A program made the translations under genes and the position numbers. From positions 4,319,246 to 4,383,245 of the forward strand of contig FN649750.1 in assembly GCA_000310025.1 (NCBI GenBank): DNA of 64,000 nt. The letters are read 5' to 3'. The notes below the pieces were generated by a model that ran no database searches, was not told the origin of the DNA, and worked only from the letters and a program-made list of their open reading frames with translations. This document shows positions 15,101-26,800 of this stretch, one piece after another. The stretch is from Ectocarpus siliculosus. Lineage: Eukaryota; Sar; Phaeophyceae; Ectocarpales; Ectocarpaceae. How positions within the stretch are numbered: position 1 is the first letter of the stretch; every line of letters starts with the position of its first letter.

Positions 15101-18100
15101 ACTAGTTCAGAGTAGAGCTTACAAGCTGTACACCAGCTCTCTTGATGCTGAAGATGAACCTATAACAGTATCTGCCGTGTTTGACGCGTGCGTGCAGTAC
15201 GAACATCGCGACTGCCCGCAGGGCTCCAACACCAATGCGTTTGTCAACTCTTTGATTTCTGTATTGGATGCCCGCAATAACCCTATTTCCCCCCCTCAAC
15301 CCTATTTCTGCCCTCTTCACCTTCCCGATACAGATACTTCGAGTTGGCTCTCACTCGATCGGGATATGAGCTGGTGACGAACCCTATCCCCTTCGATGCG
15401 GTTGCCCTCGGCTCGGACGAAACCCCGGCAGCGTCAACGACGGACTCCCTGGTCACGTGCGAGAACGACGCGGGCAACAATGACGACGATTGTCCGGACA
15501 GCCGGTTGCAGAAGTCGGGCTCCATGCAGATGAAGGTACTCGTTAGCCAAGCAAGTGCGAATGGTTGTCAATTCAAGCACTAAGTGGCGACCTTTTTGCT
15601 TTGGCGACCTCCTCACATCGCACATCCAAGAGTACTGAGTCCAAACGACTGCTATATCATAGTACCTTGAACATCAGATTGAACGTTGGCGACGAACATA
15701 TGCTAACGAGAGCCCCGCCAATATGAACCCACTCGTACGCACTATGAAGATGGACTACTTGGACACGGTGACCGAAGGCGTGCAAGTTAGCCGCCAGGAG
15801 CTTGGATCAGGGCAGTACCGCTGGACTGTCACGTTCTTGGACGAGGGAGACGACTTCGAGCTGGAGGATGTCGTGTCGAGGAACTACCTCAACACCACCA
15901 CCGGAGATGCGACGGAGATCACGACAACCAAGGTACATGGGTGCTCTGGCGACCTAATACTTGAACATGATTCGAATGGGTTCATTTACGTTCAAACGCA
16001 CCTCAGATGCTTTAATGGAAATGTCTCAGGCCTGGGAGATTCGACACAAGACACCGTCTTGAAGTGGAGGATTGACCTGTAGGACGTACTGGCTCGTGAC
16101 GTCTACCAGCGTAGTGTCGATAACTCCTCCATACACCGCTTCATTCCACAACGGTTGGCTTTACACCTCGAACCGGATCGTCTGTTTCTTAGAAATAATT
16201 CACCAAGGACAACATTTGACGGGTGCTCCGTGATCTAGAAATCAAGCACCCGGAAAATGTAACATGATACACTCAAACGGACGGCTTGCCTCACTCGAGA
16301 CTGTTCCGTGGAAACCTTTATCGGTGGGTATTCCAGCTCAAGACCGGAGTTGTCCAGAGCGATTGCAGCGGGGAGATGGTCGTTCCTACCGACGGTGGCC
16401 TCGTCAAGGGGCAAGCGTACTACGCTCGCGTCTTCGCCTACAGTCCTGTCGGCTTCAGCCAGGGCCAGGTGGGTACTGTACAATAATGTGTGTGTACAGT
16501 CGATGGTGGTTGTAGTGGTGATGGAGCTTCTCTGTTGATGTACGCTGGAAGCTAGAAGAGCCCAGCCGATCGCCGCTGCTCTCCGTCCAGTATCCGAATA
16601 TTTTCCTTTGTTGTTGGACTTTCGTCCCCATCTCTATTTACCCTCCAAAAACAGGTGGCATCCGGCCCCGCGAAGCCGACAACTGTGCCCGGCCGGCCAA
16701 CGTCAGTTTCGGTGGAGGTTTACGACGCCCAGTCTTTGAAAGTAGTATTCTCTCCTCCTGCGGACGATGGCGGAGATACAGGTATGTATGCATACGGTGG
16801 GGCAGCACGATCCCTCTCTGATGGCCGTGACATTTTTCCTCGGCAACGTACATCGCGTTACTTCTGGTTGTGTTGATCTCGCCAATGCAGCTATCTACCA
16901 CTTGCCTGTTTCGCGCACAGTTTGTGGTGCCGGGCGGACTGTTCGTGTGGGCTTCTATCTCTATATTCTCGTGTCGCTCGCCAAGCACTAAACTCCCACG
17001 CCTACAGGCGCGTCTCGCTGTCAATCACATAGAAATATTCAACGTCCACCATCGCCAAGGTCGAGATCTTCTCTGAATCCTTGGTTTCTTGGTATAGCTT
17101 CTTCGTTTGAGGTAGCTCGGCCGCACATGTTGTTTGTGCAATACCTTTAGGGAAGCAGATATCATAGGCCTACAACTGTAGATAAAGGATCAGAGCAGCA
17201 TCTAATGTGTACACAACAACAACAACCCGAATATTGGCCGTGGCTTCTAGCGAACGCCACCGAGTTCTTGCGATTACGCCGGCACGTGTGACCCACACCC
17301 CACCAGCGATCAGTTTGTTCTCTTGAGGTGTGATGCAGCAACCTAAACCCACACATCAATGTTATGACGTCCATGAATCAAACATATGGCTGCGTTTTTT
17401 CTAGCGCAAAATGACGTTCATGAAGCAAACACGTGCTCAAACTATTCGGCCCGCATGTTCGTCGCTGGGCATGCAGTGGTGGCGTACTTGGTGGAGTGGG
17501 CGCTGGACTCCACCTTCTCGGACTCGTGGAGCTCTACTGTGTCTCTTCTCAGCGGAGGGGCTCCATTCCACAAGGTGCGCGCTTGGCGCTCGCCCGTTGG
17601 TTGATGTTGTTTTTGTTGTCTTGACGATAAAAACCGTTCCGGTCTCCGCTCAGTACCTTCTAGTATCCGTACTGGTTCAACCGACGTGGACATGAACCAA
17701 GCATCTTTCTCGGGTGGACGCCTTCTTGATCACGCCCTGTGTTCACCCACCTTCGTGTTGCGTGTCCTAGAATGAGGTCTAGTGGCAATGGTTGGCTCCA
17801 ATTTTGTCTTTGTTTCTCCGATTGTTTTTCGTTTTCGTGCGCAATAAATGCTGTATGTTCTGCTTCTTCTCACCGGATCGGATTCTGAGTTCGAACTCAT
17901 CCCCGATGCAGTGATTTCGGTCTGCAATCCTTCGAATCCGTGTACGACGAAAACGCTCCTATATGGTTGACCGTACCAACCGGTTGCAGAGGGTACGAGC
18001 ATACATGTATTCACTCCACAGAACTCAAGCCGATTCGTTTGGTTGTGGTTTTTTTTTTCATCGTGCTGTAGGTATTATCGAGCCTCGACACGGGCGAGGC

Positions 18101-20104
18101 CTACTACGTGAGAGTGTCGGCCAGGAATAGCTTAGGCTATGGAGCCACTCAAAGCTCCAGTCCCACGTATCAGCACCCTTACGAGGAACCCACAGCGCCT
18201 ACAGACGTCGTGCTGGGAGTCACCTCTGACACCATGCTAACGGTGAGATTCCCTTATGTCGCGCACCAGATGAAGCGAATAGGGCGTGGTCTGTGAATAC
18301 CCGCCGATGAGCGGCGTGGTCTCGCAGGCTTGTGTCCATGTCGTCGGACAACTTTTAACTACTCCATCGTGTTACTTGTATGCTAGGCTGATGTGAAGCT
18401 ATATGTTCATGGGTCCAGCGTAAGCGGCACTTCCGCCCTCGTAAGTACGTCAGTGGCGTCTCGTTGTTGGTTGTTGTGCTATTTACCCCGTTCGATACGA
18501 TGTATTTCCTAATGGTGGGTTGCCGCTGAATGGCCTAGCCTCACTGCAAAATGCCCTCGAGCTTTGAAGCAAACTCCGTGTATCACACCCGTCCCAGAAT
18601 AAGCGTTAAATTCGTTGCCCTTTGCCAGTGCTCATGACCGGCTGCAGATGCGTGGAAGACCGATTAGGTCGAAACTCACACCACAAACTGAAAGGTGCTT
18701 CTATTCACAACTAACTGTGTCTGCAGGCAAGCTTTTACCCTCCGAGCTCCGATGGCGGTGACGAGGTGACAGCCTTCCTCATCACGTGGGATGTGTCGGA
18801 GTCATTCAACAGTCTTGTGGGATCGCCGCACTCGGGTAGTGCAAGGGTGAACTCTTCCGAGCGGGCCTACACGGTCCAGTACCTCAGCACATCCAGGAGG
18901 TAAGTGTCACTGCTGGTGTCTGAGACATAGTTTCGAGCTGGAATTTCGGCCGATTATTAGGATCAAGCAACAGGGGAAATGGTGTGTCACACTATCGTGG
19001 TTGCTAAGTTTTCCCCCCCAATATCTCAATACCTCCTAGTACTGCAGGACGAATTGGCGATGAGCTCTTCCAACTTGGATGCCATCCAACGTCCAGACCG
19101 CATCTCATTGTAGGCCATGCTCAACCCTCCCGTGCCATCTATCACTCCCACCCGCCCCACTACCTTCGTATGTTCCCCATTCTATCCACAACGTGATATT
19201 CCAACTTCAACGCGCAACGAACCCCAAATCACTCCCGCCTCTACAACGACAGGTATTACGTGAAAGTGGCGGCGGAGAACAGCGCGGGTGCAGGAGTCGC
19301 CCGTGCCGCGTCCCCCACCTCCTCCTACCCGTCCCAGCAACCTCCGGGCATCCCCGTGGGACTGGTCGCTAGCAACGGCGACGCCGGCACGGCCACGGTT
19401 TCGTGGGACTTCCCGCTGGTGCCGACCCACGGTATCCCTTGTTTCGGCACGGAGGAGACTCCGACGATTTGCCCCACACCTGTCGGGGGGGTGTACCCGG
19501 GGTCTGACGGGGGCGATAATGTCTACGAGTACAGAATACAGTGGAGCACGAGCCTTGGGTGAGTTGCTGAAGGGTAGACGGTCCGGCGCTGACATTGAAG
19601 ACCAAGTCTTGCGTGATAGGGTACGGACAGGCGAACCGAGTTGAAGAAGGGTATTGATATTGCACATCTCCAAGCCCGCACCCTCAAATAGAACGAAGTG
19701 AGTCTATCTCACGAGTAACGCATGCCCAAAACATATCTTCCTACTGCGTCGCCAAGTCCAACTGATCCTCCCGACAAGCCGTAGCCACGGCCAGGGACCT
19801 GCTCACTCAGACTGTAACCACTAAGCTGCATGAAGATGTCCGCGTCATCCACTCAACCAGAATGCTGATTGCACCTTGTGCGTTGTCTGGTGTTTGTATC
19901 GTGGTTCGACCCAGCTACGTGCCGTCTGATTCTACTTTTGGCTACGCGGACGTGTCCAACACTACCTACACCGCCACCGGCCTGACGACTGGGCTAGAAT
20001 ACTACTTTAGAGTGTCAGCGCGGAATACAATCGGGTACTCCGGTTTCTGTGAGCTTTCGGGCAATACGTGTGCGGGGGACGAAGTGTCGACCATCATCAC
20101 ATGA
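135..20104 (+). CDS. Giant fibronectin type III repeat protein, 3' part of gene (5' end outside window)
   Basis: I read 36 exons: 135-231, 535-795, 1054-1356, 1553-1638, 2089-2269, 2658-2851, 3174-3585, 3769-4035, 4403-4548, 4979-5114, 5573-5779, 6320-6466, 6757-6978, 7363-7481, 8073-8316, 8754-8916, 9423-9529, 9853-10152, 10511-10735, 11042-11187, 11597-11726, 12251-12376, 12867-13024, 13263-13383, 13727-13879, 14308-14565, 14908-15092, 15334-15535, about 15711-15932, 16337-16468, 16655-16781, 17477-17574, 18072-18242, 18727-18899, 19253-19558, 19915-20104. All junctions keep phase, giving about 2,237 residues. Two module types are visible. FN3 domains show a first half such as AYYVVEWDTSDGF and a second half such as GTPYYVRVAAYNALG; I count nine second halves. 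A second beta-rich module follows the pattern G-x-F-x-L-x-F, VTR, Y-x-W-x-VTF, GDVP-x-L (exon 3769-4035 is a clean copy). The protein is probably extracellular or cell-surface (adhesion or wall), by inference from FN3 content. No transmembrane segment is seen before the TGA stop. The exon at about 15711 has an uncertain acceptor, and a possible extra exon near 6015 was left out. Confidence 0.88.
1391..1428 (+). repeat. (GTT)n microsatellite
   Basis: Short GTT trinucleotide tract with one ATT interruption, in an intron of the FN3 gene just after the donor at 1357. Confidence 0.9.
2433..2584 (+). repeat. Two-copy 76-bp tandem duplication in an FN3-gene intron
   Basis: Positions 2433-2508 are repeated head to tail at 2509-2584 with a single T/C difference seen. 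It lies wholly within the intron between exons 2089-2269 and 2658-2851, so it does not affect the reading frame. The near identity points to a recent event. Confidence 0.92.
6201..6308 (+). repeat. Two-copy 56-bp tandem duplication upstream of an exon
   Basis: The segment at 6201-6256 recurs at 6257-6308 with a few differences. It sits just before the acceptor of exon 6320-6466 in the FN3 gene. Confidence 0.85.
6442..6588 (+). repeat. Duplicated exon end plus 5' splice site (FN3 gene)
   Basis: Positions 6442-6494 cover the end of exon 6320-6466, its GTATGT donor and the first intron bases. They recur at 6536-6588 in the downstream intron at roughly 88% identity, including a second GTATGT. 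The donors are 94 bp apart, not a multiple of three, and the read-through frame meets a stop soon after the first donor. Use of the second site should therefore give a truncated product. Confidence 0.8.
17601..17700 (+). repeat. Dispersed repeat, copy 1 (intron of FN3 gene)
   Basis: A GTT-rich lead followed by a conserved block beginning AAAACCGTTCCGGTCTCC matches the block at about 26891-26996 in a kinase intron. The two copies differ at scattered positions. The family is unknown to me. Confidence 0.75.
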
Positions 20105-23100
20105 TGAGTAGCGCTTGCCACGCCTTTGTTGGATGCCTTTTTGTAAATGCCATGGTGTGTTTACTCTTTAACTGGTTTTACCGCAAAATACCCATTGTTT
20201 CTCCAATCTCCAGGGTACTTTTGCAAGTGTCGCGCTAGGGCGTTTTTCAGAGTAGGGAGTAGTCTTGAGCCTCCCTCTATTAGATTAGTGAAGATGCTGT
20301 AGCATCGTTAAAGGGGATTAGCCAGTCTCGGGACACACGGCGATTTGTGGGGAGTTTGGCGGTGTTTGTGGTTGTGGCGTGGGTTCTGATACGAATCATT
20401 CCTCAGGGAGTCAGCCAGTCTCGTCTGGAGCGTGGGAACGTTTATCGTGGGAACGGTAAACGGCTACCACGTATCATACGTACAGATGAAGCAATGGTGA
20501 AGGACTCACAGGCTTCTTGTACTCACTAGCTACATTTTTCACACGGATTTGGAACGACTCAAGCGGTCAGGGATACTCTAGTCTGCATGCAGGCGAAATG
20601 ACATGCTACCAAAGTTTATAGTGTTCGGTGTGGTTGCCATGAGAGCACAGTCGCCCTGCTGCAACAGGAGGCGGTGTCGTTCAGGCATGAAGCCGACATC
20701 AATTGCGCGGGGCATGTGAGCCAACTGATACGCTGGTTCTTGACCCCCCGGCGCTAAATTTTGAAAGGCGTGGGGGGGCGTAGGAAGAAGGAGGGGAGAG
20801 AACGGAGGGCACGCGGAGGATTCTCACGTTGAAAATTGTTTTCGGTTTTCGTTGATATTTGCTATACATGAGTGTACGGGTTGCCGATTTTTCGAATGTG
20901 GTGATAATGTACGTGCGTGTGTGGAAAGCTTGGCAGCCAAAATTGGATTGTTCTTCCAGGTGTCGTTGTGTAGCAAGCCGCAGCAGAATGTGTTGAGTCT
21001 CACGGCCACAATCAATATGACTAGACTATGTTCCACATAAATGGGGTGGATGGGCGGACCCACACCCACAACCGTGGCCCTTGTCAACAAACCGGCTGGT
21101 TGTTGCGCCCAGACAAGAGCTCAGATGAGAGCATGACGCTACATCTGCACCCCGTGGCGGGTAACTTCTTTTTGAGGCAACCTGCTGCACAGCGGTTGCG
21201 AGGTGTCAATGTCACCCTATTTGGAAACGTTCAAAAGTCAACACTGACAAGCACGGTTTTCCACATGTGGAAAGCTGTATGGGCCCCATTCCCTCTCGGG
21301 AAAACGATGGTATCTCGCTTTCGACTTCCGAAACCCAGCATTCATCTCTTCTCGCCTCCCGTAAGCGTCCGAGAACGTGGATATAGTTAAATCTCGAGAC
21401 CACCCCTCCAAGCGCACGGCTCAGCACTTCCTGCTGGGATCAATTCATAGATATCCCCCCCAGCGCTGAGATCGCTTCTCAGCGGAGTATTCGTTGTACT
21501 GTCGAGAATCCTCACAATACCAAGTTCTTGTATGCAATGATCCGCATTGAGAACGAGATTATTTGAACACGATGTGAAGACTAGACTTTGTAGACTTCTC
21601 TCGTTCGAATTGCGAAGTATATGAAGTGTTTGGTTTGGTGAAACCTCCTGTGGCTGCTGGTGGTCCCGACCCAACTCCATATTGTTGTCGCACTCCTCAC
21701 GATCGGCCAAGCGCCGCATGGCGTGGAGACCTGCCTCAATAGTCGTATCTGATGATGATGTACGGAGTTGAGCCAGCGCCGAATTCAGCCCGCGAAAACC
21801 GGCAAGGGCGGCGCATTGGCACACGTGGCTACTTGTCCCCGCTACCCTTGAAATAGTAGCAGGTAGTCCTGGTAATCCTCTGCGCCTTCTGAACGATAAA
21901 AAAGCGCCTAACGTTGTCAGCAGCCAATTCCCCACCGCCGCGAGCTCCCTCCTCGAAAGGCGTGCAACGGAGTGTTTATGTTGGTGTGTACAATAATAGC
22001 TCTGCCATCCTCGTGTGTGACAGAAGGGCGGCCGTCACGTCCAGGGGTAACACAGACCTGCCCTGCTCCCCGGCCATTTACAACTGGAAAAACTGAGAAC
22101 AGGTGTGTGTCTCTTCGTCATAACGTTGAACTACAGAAAAATGTCGTCCCGTGAAGACGTACTCGGCGACCTTTGCAACGTCCATATTTTAGGGCGGTCA
22201 AGGGCATTCCTGTAACGACGACACGACCGCTTCCATTGAATCAGTCTTTGGGTATCGATTGTACGGTGGCGTACAACATGTGTAGGTTGTCATATGCACA
22301 TGCGTAACGATACTCTCGGGGTCTCCTATACCGGCTCCCGTTGTACTGGGGACACTTGGGTGGAAAACATCTCGGCCACCACGGACGCACCTGGTACGTA
22401 CCTGGGACGAACCGTTCAGGGCACGTCCAGCCGCGTGCCAAAGCTAAGAGGTTTTCATATTGATTCATGGGGTTTGGAGCTGGATAAGGTGCCCTCGGCC
22501 TATGGAGCTCATTGGAGTTATAATAATGGACCGGTTCGGCTCGCGGCTCGCAGGCTCGCAGGGTCTGCATTTGGTTCGGTTTCACCCGTCCATGCGGCGC
22601 AATTGGTGCCGCTTGGTGTTTTCGCTTGAGATGGGCAGTGGGCAGGTTCTGTCACACGTCACACAGGAAAAACTGCTCAAACATCCACACACGCACCAGC
22701 AGGTGATCTCTACGCCGACTTCAGCTGAGGAAGTGAGTACCACATGTGTGTGCCTGTGAACTCGTGTGTCGACAGAGGGCGGATAAGAGGTTCTACTGTT
22801 CAGGCGTCGATCTGAAGAACAGATTTCTATACTGTAGACGACATACATACGGGAGAGTAGACATCAGTAGGCAAGACTAAAATACGACCTAATGACGTAA
22901 ACGTCGACGCCCGCATAGCGGCATGTAGGACCACTGAAGCTCGCTACGTCGATAAGACAAGACCAATAATGCTCCTGCCACAACAACGCAGTGCCTCGTA
23001 TGTGCGGTATGAGCACCTACATAGCACGTGGCCGTACAGGAGGTTGGGCATTTTCAAATAATCTGTTACAGAGGGAGGTGCCTTCGCGAACAATCGAATG

Positions 23101-23879
23101 AACGTTAAAAAAAAAGCAGCATCCTGAAACGTGTAGGTGCTATGTAATGCCCCCGGCATGGTCGTCAATCCCATAGCATTGTCGGCGTGTTGTGCTGGCT
23201 ATGTCGTCTTACATAGCCTTCTAGCTGTGCAAGCACGCGAGCGAATTTTGCGGGCTTGGAATCGACCGGAGGAGGAAACGAAGCGCCGCAAAACAACCTT
23301 TGATATGACGGGCGTTGCGAACGTTGTCACTCACGCAGAAGATCTATTGAAAACGACCATGTCCTCACCAAACACAACACAAACAAACAAAAAACAGTCT
23401 CATAATCTAATGTAGATTTCCAATACATTGTCTTACATTATGTAGTCTAAGCAACACAACCATGTTTCGAACAATAACAACACCTGTTTGCACGCCTTTC
23501 GGCTGTCGTTTCCGTATGAATCCACTACAGACGTGGCACGCCAAATAAGTAATAAACTCATCTCACGCCAGAGGCGGCCACCGACATTTCTGCAGATCCC
23601 GCGGCAAACGCGCTGGACAGACAAAACGCCAACCCCCTAGACGCCACGGGTGACAGGAAAGGCACACACCAACACTGAAACTTTGGAGGCCCTTCACATC
23701 GACGAGATACGCACAAGCGGAAACACGCGTGGGCTAGCAGGGCCGAGATCGGGCGCCGAAGGGGGCAGACTAAGCACGAGGGGGAGGAGCCGTTTACCCT
23801 TATTGGAGAACGAGGTCCGCATTTCGACCCCGTTCCGCAAAAAAGACATTTGCGGGCTGACCCGCACAGCACGGAGACA
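20105..23879. other. Intergenic stretch with no gene I can support
   Basis: It holds the presumed 3' end of the FN3 gene (a TGTAA motif at about 20141), a purine-rich run near 20767-20820, and one long minus-strand open frame (listed separately). Its right part must contain the promoter and 5' UTR of the kinase gene. I see no RNA gene or splice-consistent exon chain. Confidence 0.6.
21387..21935 (-). pseudogene. Uncharacterised open frame, possible armadillo-like remnant
   Basis: This is a 182-codon frame with only a GTG at its left limit. A middle segment (AGLHAMRRLADREECDNN) resembles the helical phrasing of armadillo-type repeats found in large stramenopile families, but I see no second clear repeat. 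The downstream part reads like non-coding sequence. It could be a decayed fragment of a repeat-protein gene or chance. No partner exons with matching phase were found. Confidence 0.22.
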
Positions 23880-26800
23880 ATGAACGCACCTGCAGATACG
23901 GTATGTAGGCGTGGATTGTAAGCAGATACATTCGGAGCAACAGCTTCTTCCTCCCGTATTCATCCTTCTCCGAACCATTCGACTATGTACTACACATACG
24001 TGTAGACCACAATATGGTGCCACAGCATACGAGGTCATCAGGTAGAATCTTCTACCCAGCTGCAGCGTTTGTTGTTGCAGTCGTAAGTGGGGTGGGCGGG
24101 ACCGGTCCAGTAGAAACGTCGACACTATTAAGTTTCCAATTTCTACAGGTGCTGTAGACCGCACAGTTTTTTTCCATTGAAGAAACAGTGCTCCAGAGAA
24201 AACTTGCAATGTTCCTGGTTGGGCGTCGCATTGTCGCAACATCTTTGAAAATGATTTGTTGACTAGCCATCCGCCCTCTTGTACGTTTTTTTCGCGTGTC
24301 GATCTCGTCGCCCCTCCCCCAGCAGGGTAGCCTCGAGTTTCTCAAGAAATTTTCATTCGGAGAGAAACTGCTCGGCAAAGGCGGCAGCGGGAAAGTGCTG
24401 CAAGGCGAGCAGATGGCGGACCCGCGCCAGCGCCCTTTTGCCGCTATTCTTGTTGCTGTTCCCGCCATCGTTGTGGTTTTTGCTGAATGTCATTGTCATC
24501 GTCGTCTGTTGTTGTCAATGGTATTGTCATGGGGCTAGGGTTCGTGCTCTGCTCGTGAAGCTCTCCTTGTTGATGTCGACACTTCCACGAGGTTTGTTCT
24601 GCCCCAGACCTCCACGCTTACCTAATCTGCGATAGAGGTTTTTCATGCTGCATGATCACTGTCGATTTTGATGCCTGTAGGTGCACTAGCATCGGTCGCT
24701 CTAACGCCTACACGCCGAGCTCACGGTACCCCCTTCCTCCCCTGTCGGTCGCACCGGGCGGTTACTGGATTTGTTTATTGTAGGCGTTCACGTCGCCAGT
24801 AATACGCCGGTGGCCATCAAAGTCATCGATCCCCTGGCGCGCCCCAACGCGGAACGGGCTCGAAAGCTGTTTGAGAGGGAAGTGAACCTGCACGGGGTTG
24901 TGACAGGCCTGCCAAACGTGATTCGGTGAGTGTTCTGTCACCTCTCAAATGTTTGGCATGTTGAAGAAAGTTGTGAAAGTGCCCTAATTCACTCTGCTCC
25001 GGTTGATTCGTACCACAACGCCTACCCTATCTGCCCGAAGAGTGAATGAAAAGCTGGACATTCTATCCTCTCTATCTTCTGTAAACAGATAGTCGTACAA
25101 TATTTCACTTACCTAGTAGAATCTGGATCTTCACTTTATCTACTTTCTAATAGCAGCCCTCCTGCATCACGGATAGTCTTCCCTCCACAAAGGGCCGGGC
25201 GACCCTCGCTACGGGATGGTAAGGTGCAGCCAAACGGGAACAGGCATGTCACCACCTGAAAATGGTACAGTGGGAGTCACTGACCGCACCAAAGCTATTT
25301 TCCCACTCTCAATTCTGCATCTCTTCAAAAGAGGGCTGCGACGCTACGACCTCGCCCGAAATTGAACCGAAAACCAGCCCCAAACTAGACTGGATTCGCA
25401 CTGTCGGTAAAAAACAGGTTGCTCGGGGCAAGCACACCAACATCGACCGCGTGCTGCTACCTCGCCACGGAATTCGCCACGAAGGGAGACCTGTTCAATG
25501 AACTAAGGCGTCGGCGGGCGCTACCGGAAAACGTGGTACGAGAAGTTATCATGCAACTTATCATCGCCGTAGCCGGCCTCCACAGGAACAACATCTGCCA
25601 TCGGGACATTAAACCGGAGAATATTCTCTTAAAACATTCAGACGTCGATCCCAGAAGAGCCTTGCTGAAGGTAGGCGGAATTTGTGATGTTCTCAACCGT
25701 TGGCATTTTTTCGGGTCCATGCATCGTCTGCATCAGAGTTTCCACTATCGTGTACCCAGCCTCTTGGGTCGCCTGCATGCATCGACTATCGCATGGGAAT
25801 GACAGGCAGTATTACCAGGTATCACAACCGTATATTACAACGGTAGCCATGGATAAGGACTCGACATGAAGCCATTCGCGCTGGTGTCATATCAAACTCA
25901 TGTCAAACATATATAGCATCTTGAAACAACCGAGGCTGCGTCCGTTCGAACTCAGTCACCGAAACGATCCCGCCCAACTGCAAGTATTTTTCTACTTCCA
26001 AGAGGATCTTTGGTTCCATAAGCCCGCCCGTTCTCAACCCCCATCGTTGCTTGTTGTGTACATAGCTCAAGACTCCGAAGCTTGGGCAACAACTGACCCT
26101 ATCTGTCGCTTGGCGTTGTTGTGATTGCTGGGGTCTCTTCAGCTTGCCGATTTTGGTCACGCCGGGCTCGTGCCTGCAGACAGCATGCTTTTTACTCGGG
26201 ATTGTGGGACACCCGGATACAAAGCCCCGGAACTGAGGAGTGAGTGGAAGCACGGGCACGGCTTGGCGGTGAGAAGTACGAACGCCGGGGCTAGCAATAC
26301 GGGGAGAGTTTTGCAGGACCAGACGACAAGAAATCAAGATATAAAATATAGCAATCGAATTGTAATGCCGTTGTGTTGCGTATGTATGAGAAGGATGATC
26401 CCGGAAGTACAGGGCTCCGAGCGAGAGAACGGCAGAAACTCTGCCAGATGTTCACATAGAGAGTATTGTACGAGGACTGGAGAGAGAAACGCCGAGAAAC
26501 GCCGAGACTAAGAGCGAGGTGGATGTATTCAAGACTTTGGGTGATGCCAGCTGCAGGAGCTGCAAAGCAGTTTGGTGTGTTCCCGCCCACCCACCCCTTT
26601 TCTTTCGAAGGTGGGGGAGACGAGAGGATCGATTGCAATTCGAACAGATGGTAGGGTACAACCGTTTGGAGGACTTGGTCATCTGAGACTACTGCGTGCC
26701 GTAAGATTGCAGAAGTCCCTACGCGGAGGCAAAGAGAACTGCAGAGTAGTCGCTGCCGCTTGGAGGAAAATGAGAGAAGCAGTGTTGCAGGCGGAATGGC

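Noticed and set aside
19915-24404. FN3 repeats and kinase as one receptor-kinase gene
   Set aside because: The FN3 chain ends in an in-frame TGA, no transmembrane exon is found in the 3.8-kb gap, and a short in-phase ATG exon with a strong donor (23880-23900) suits the kinase as a separate gene.
26240-26241. Kinase donor at GTGAGT (26240)
   Set aside because: It would leave the exon in the wrong phase for ADLWSVGAVM; the GTGAGA donor at 26269 joins cleanly and keeps extra residues before that motif.
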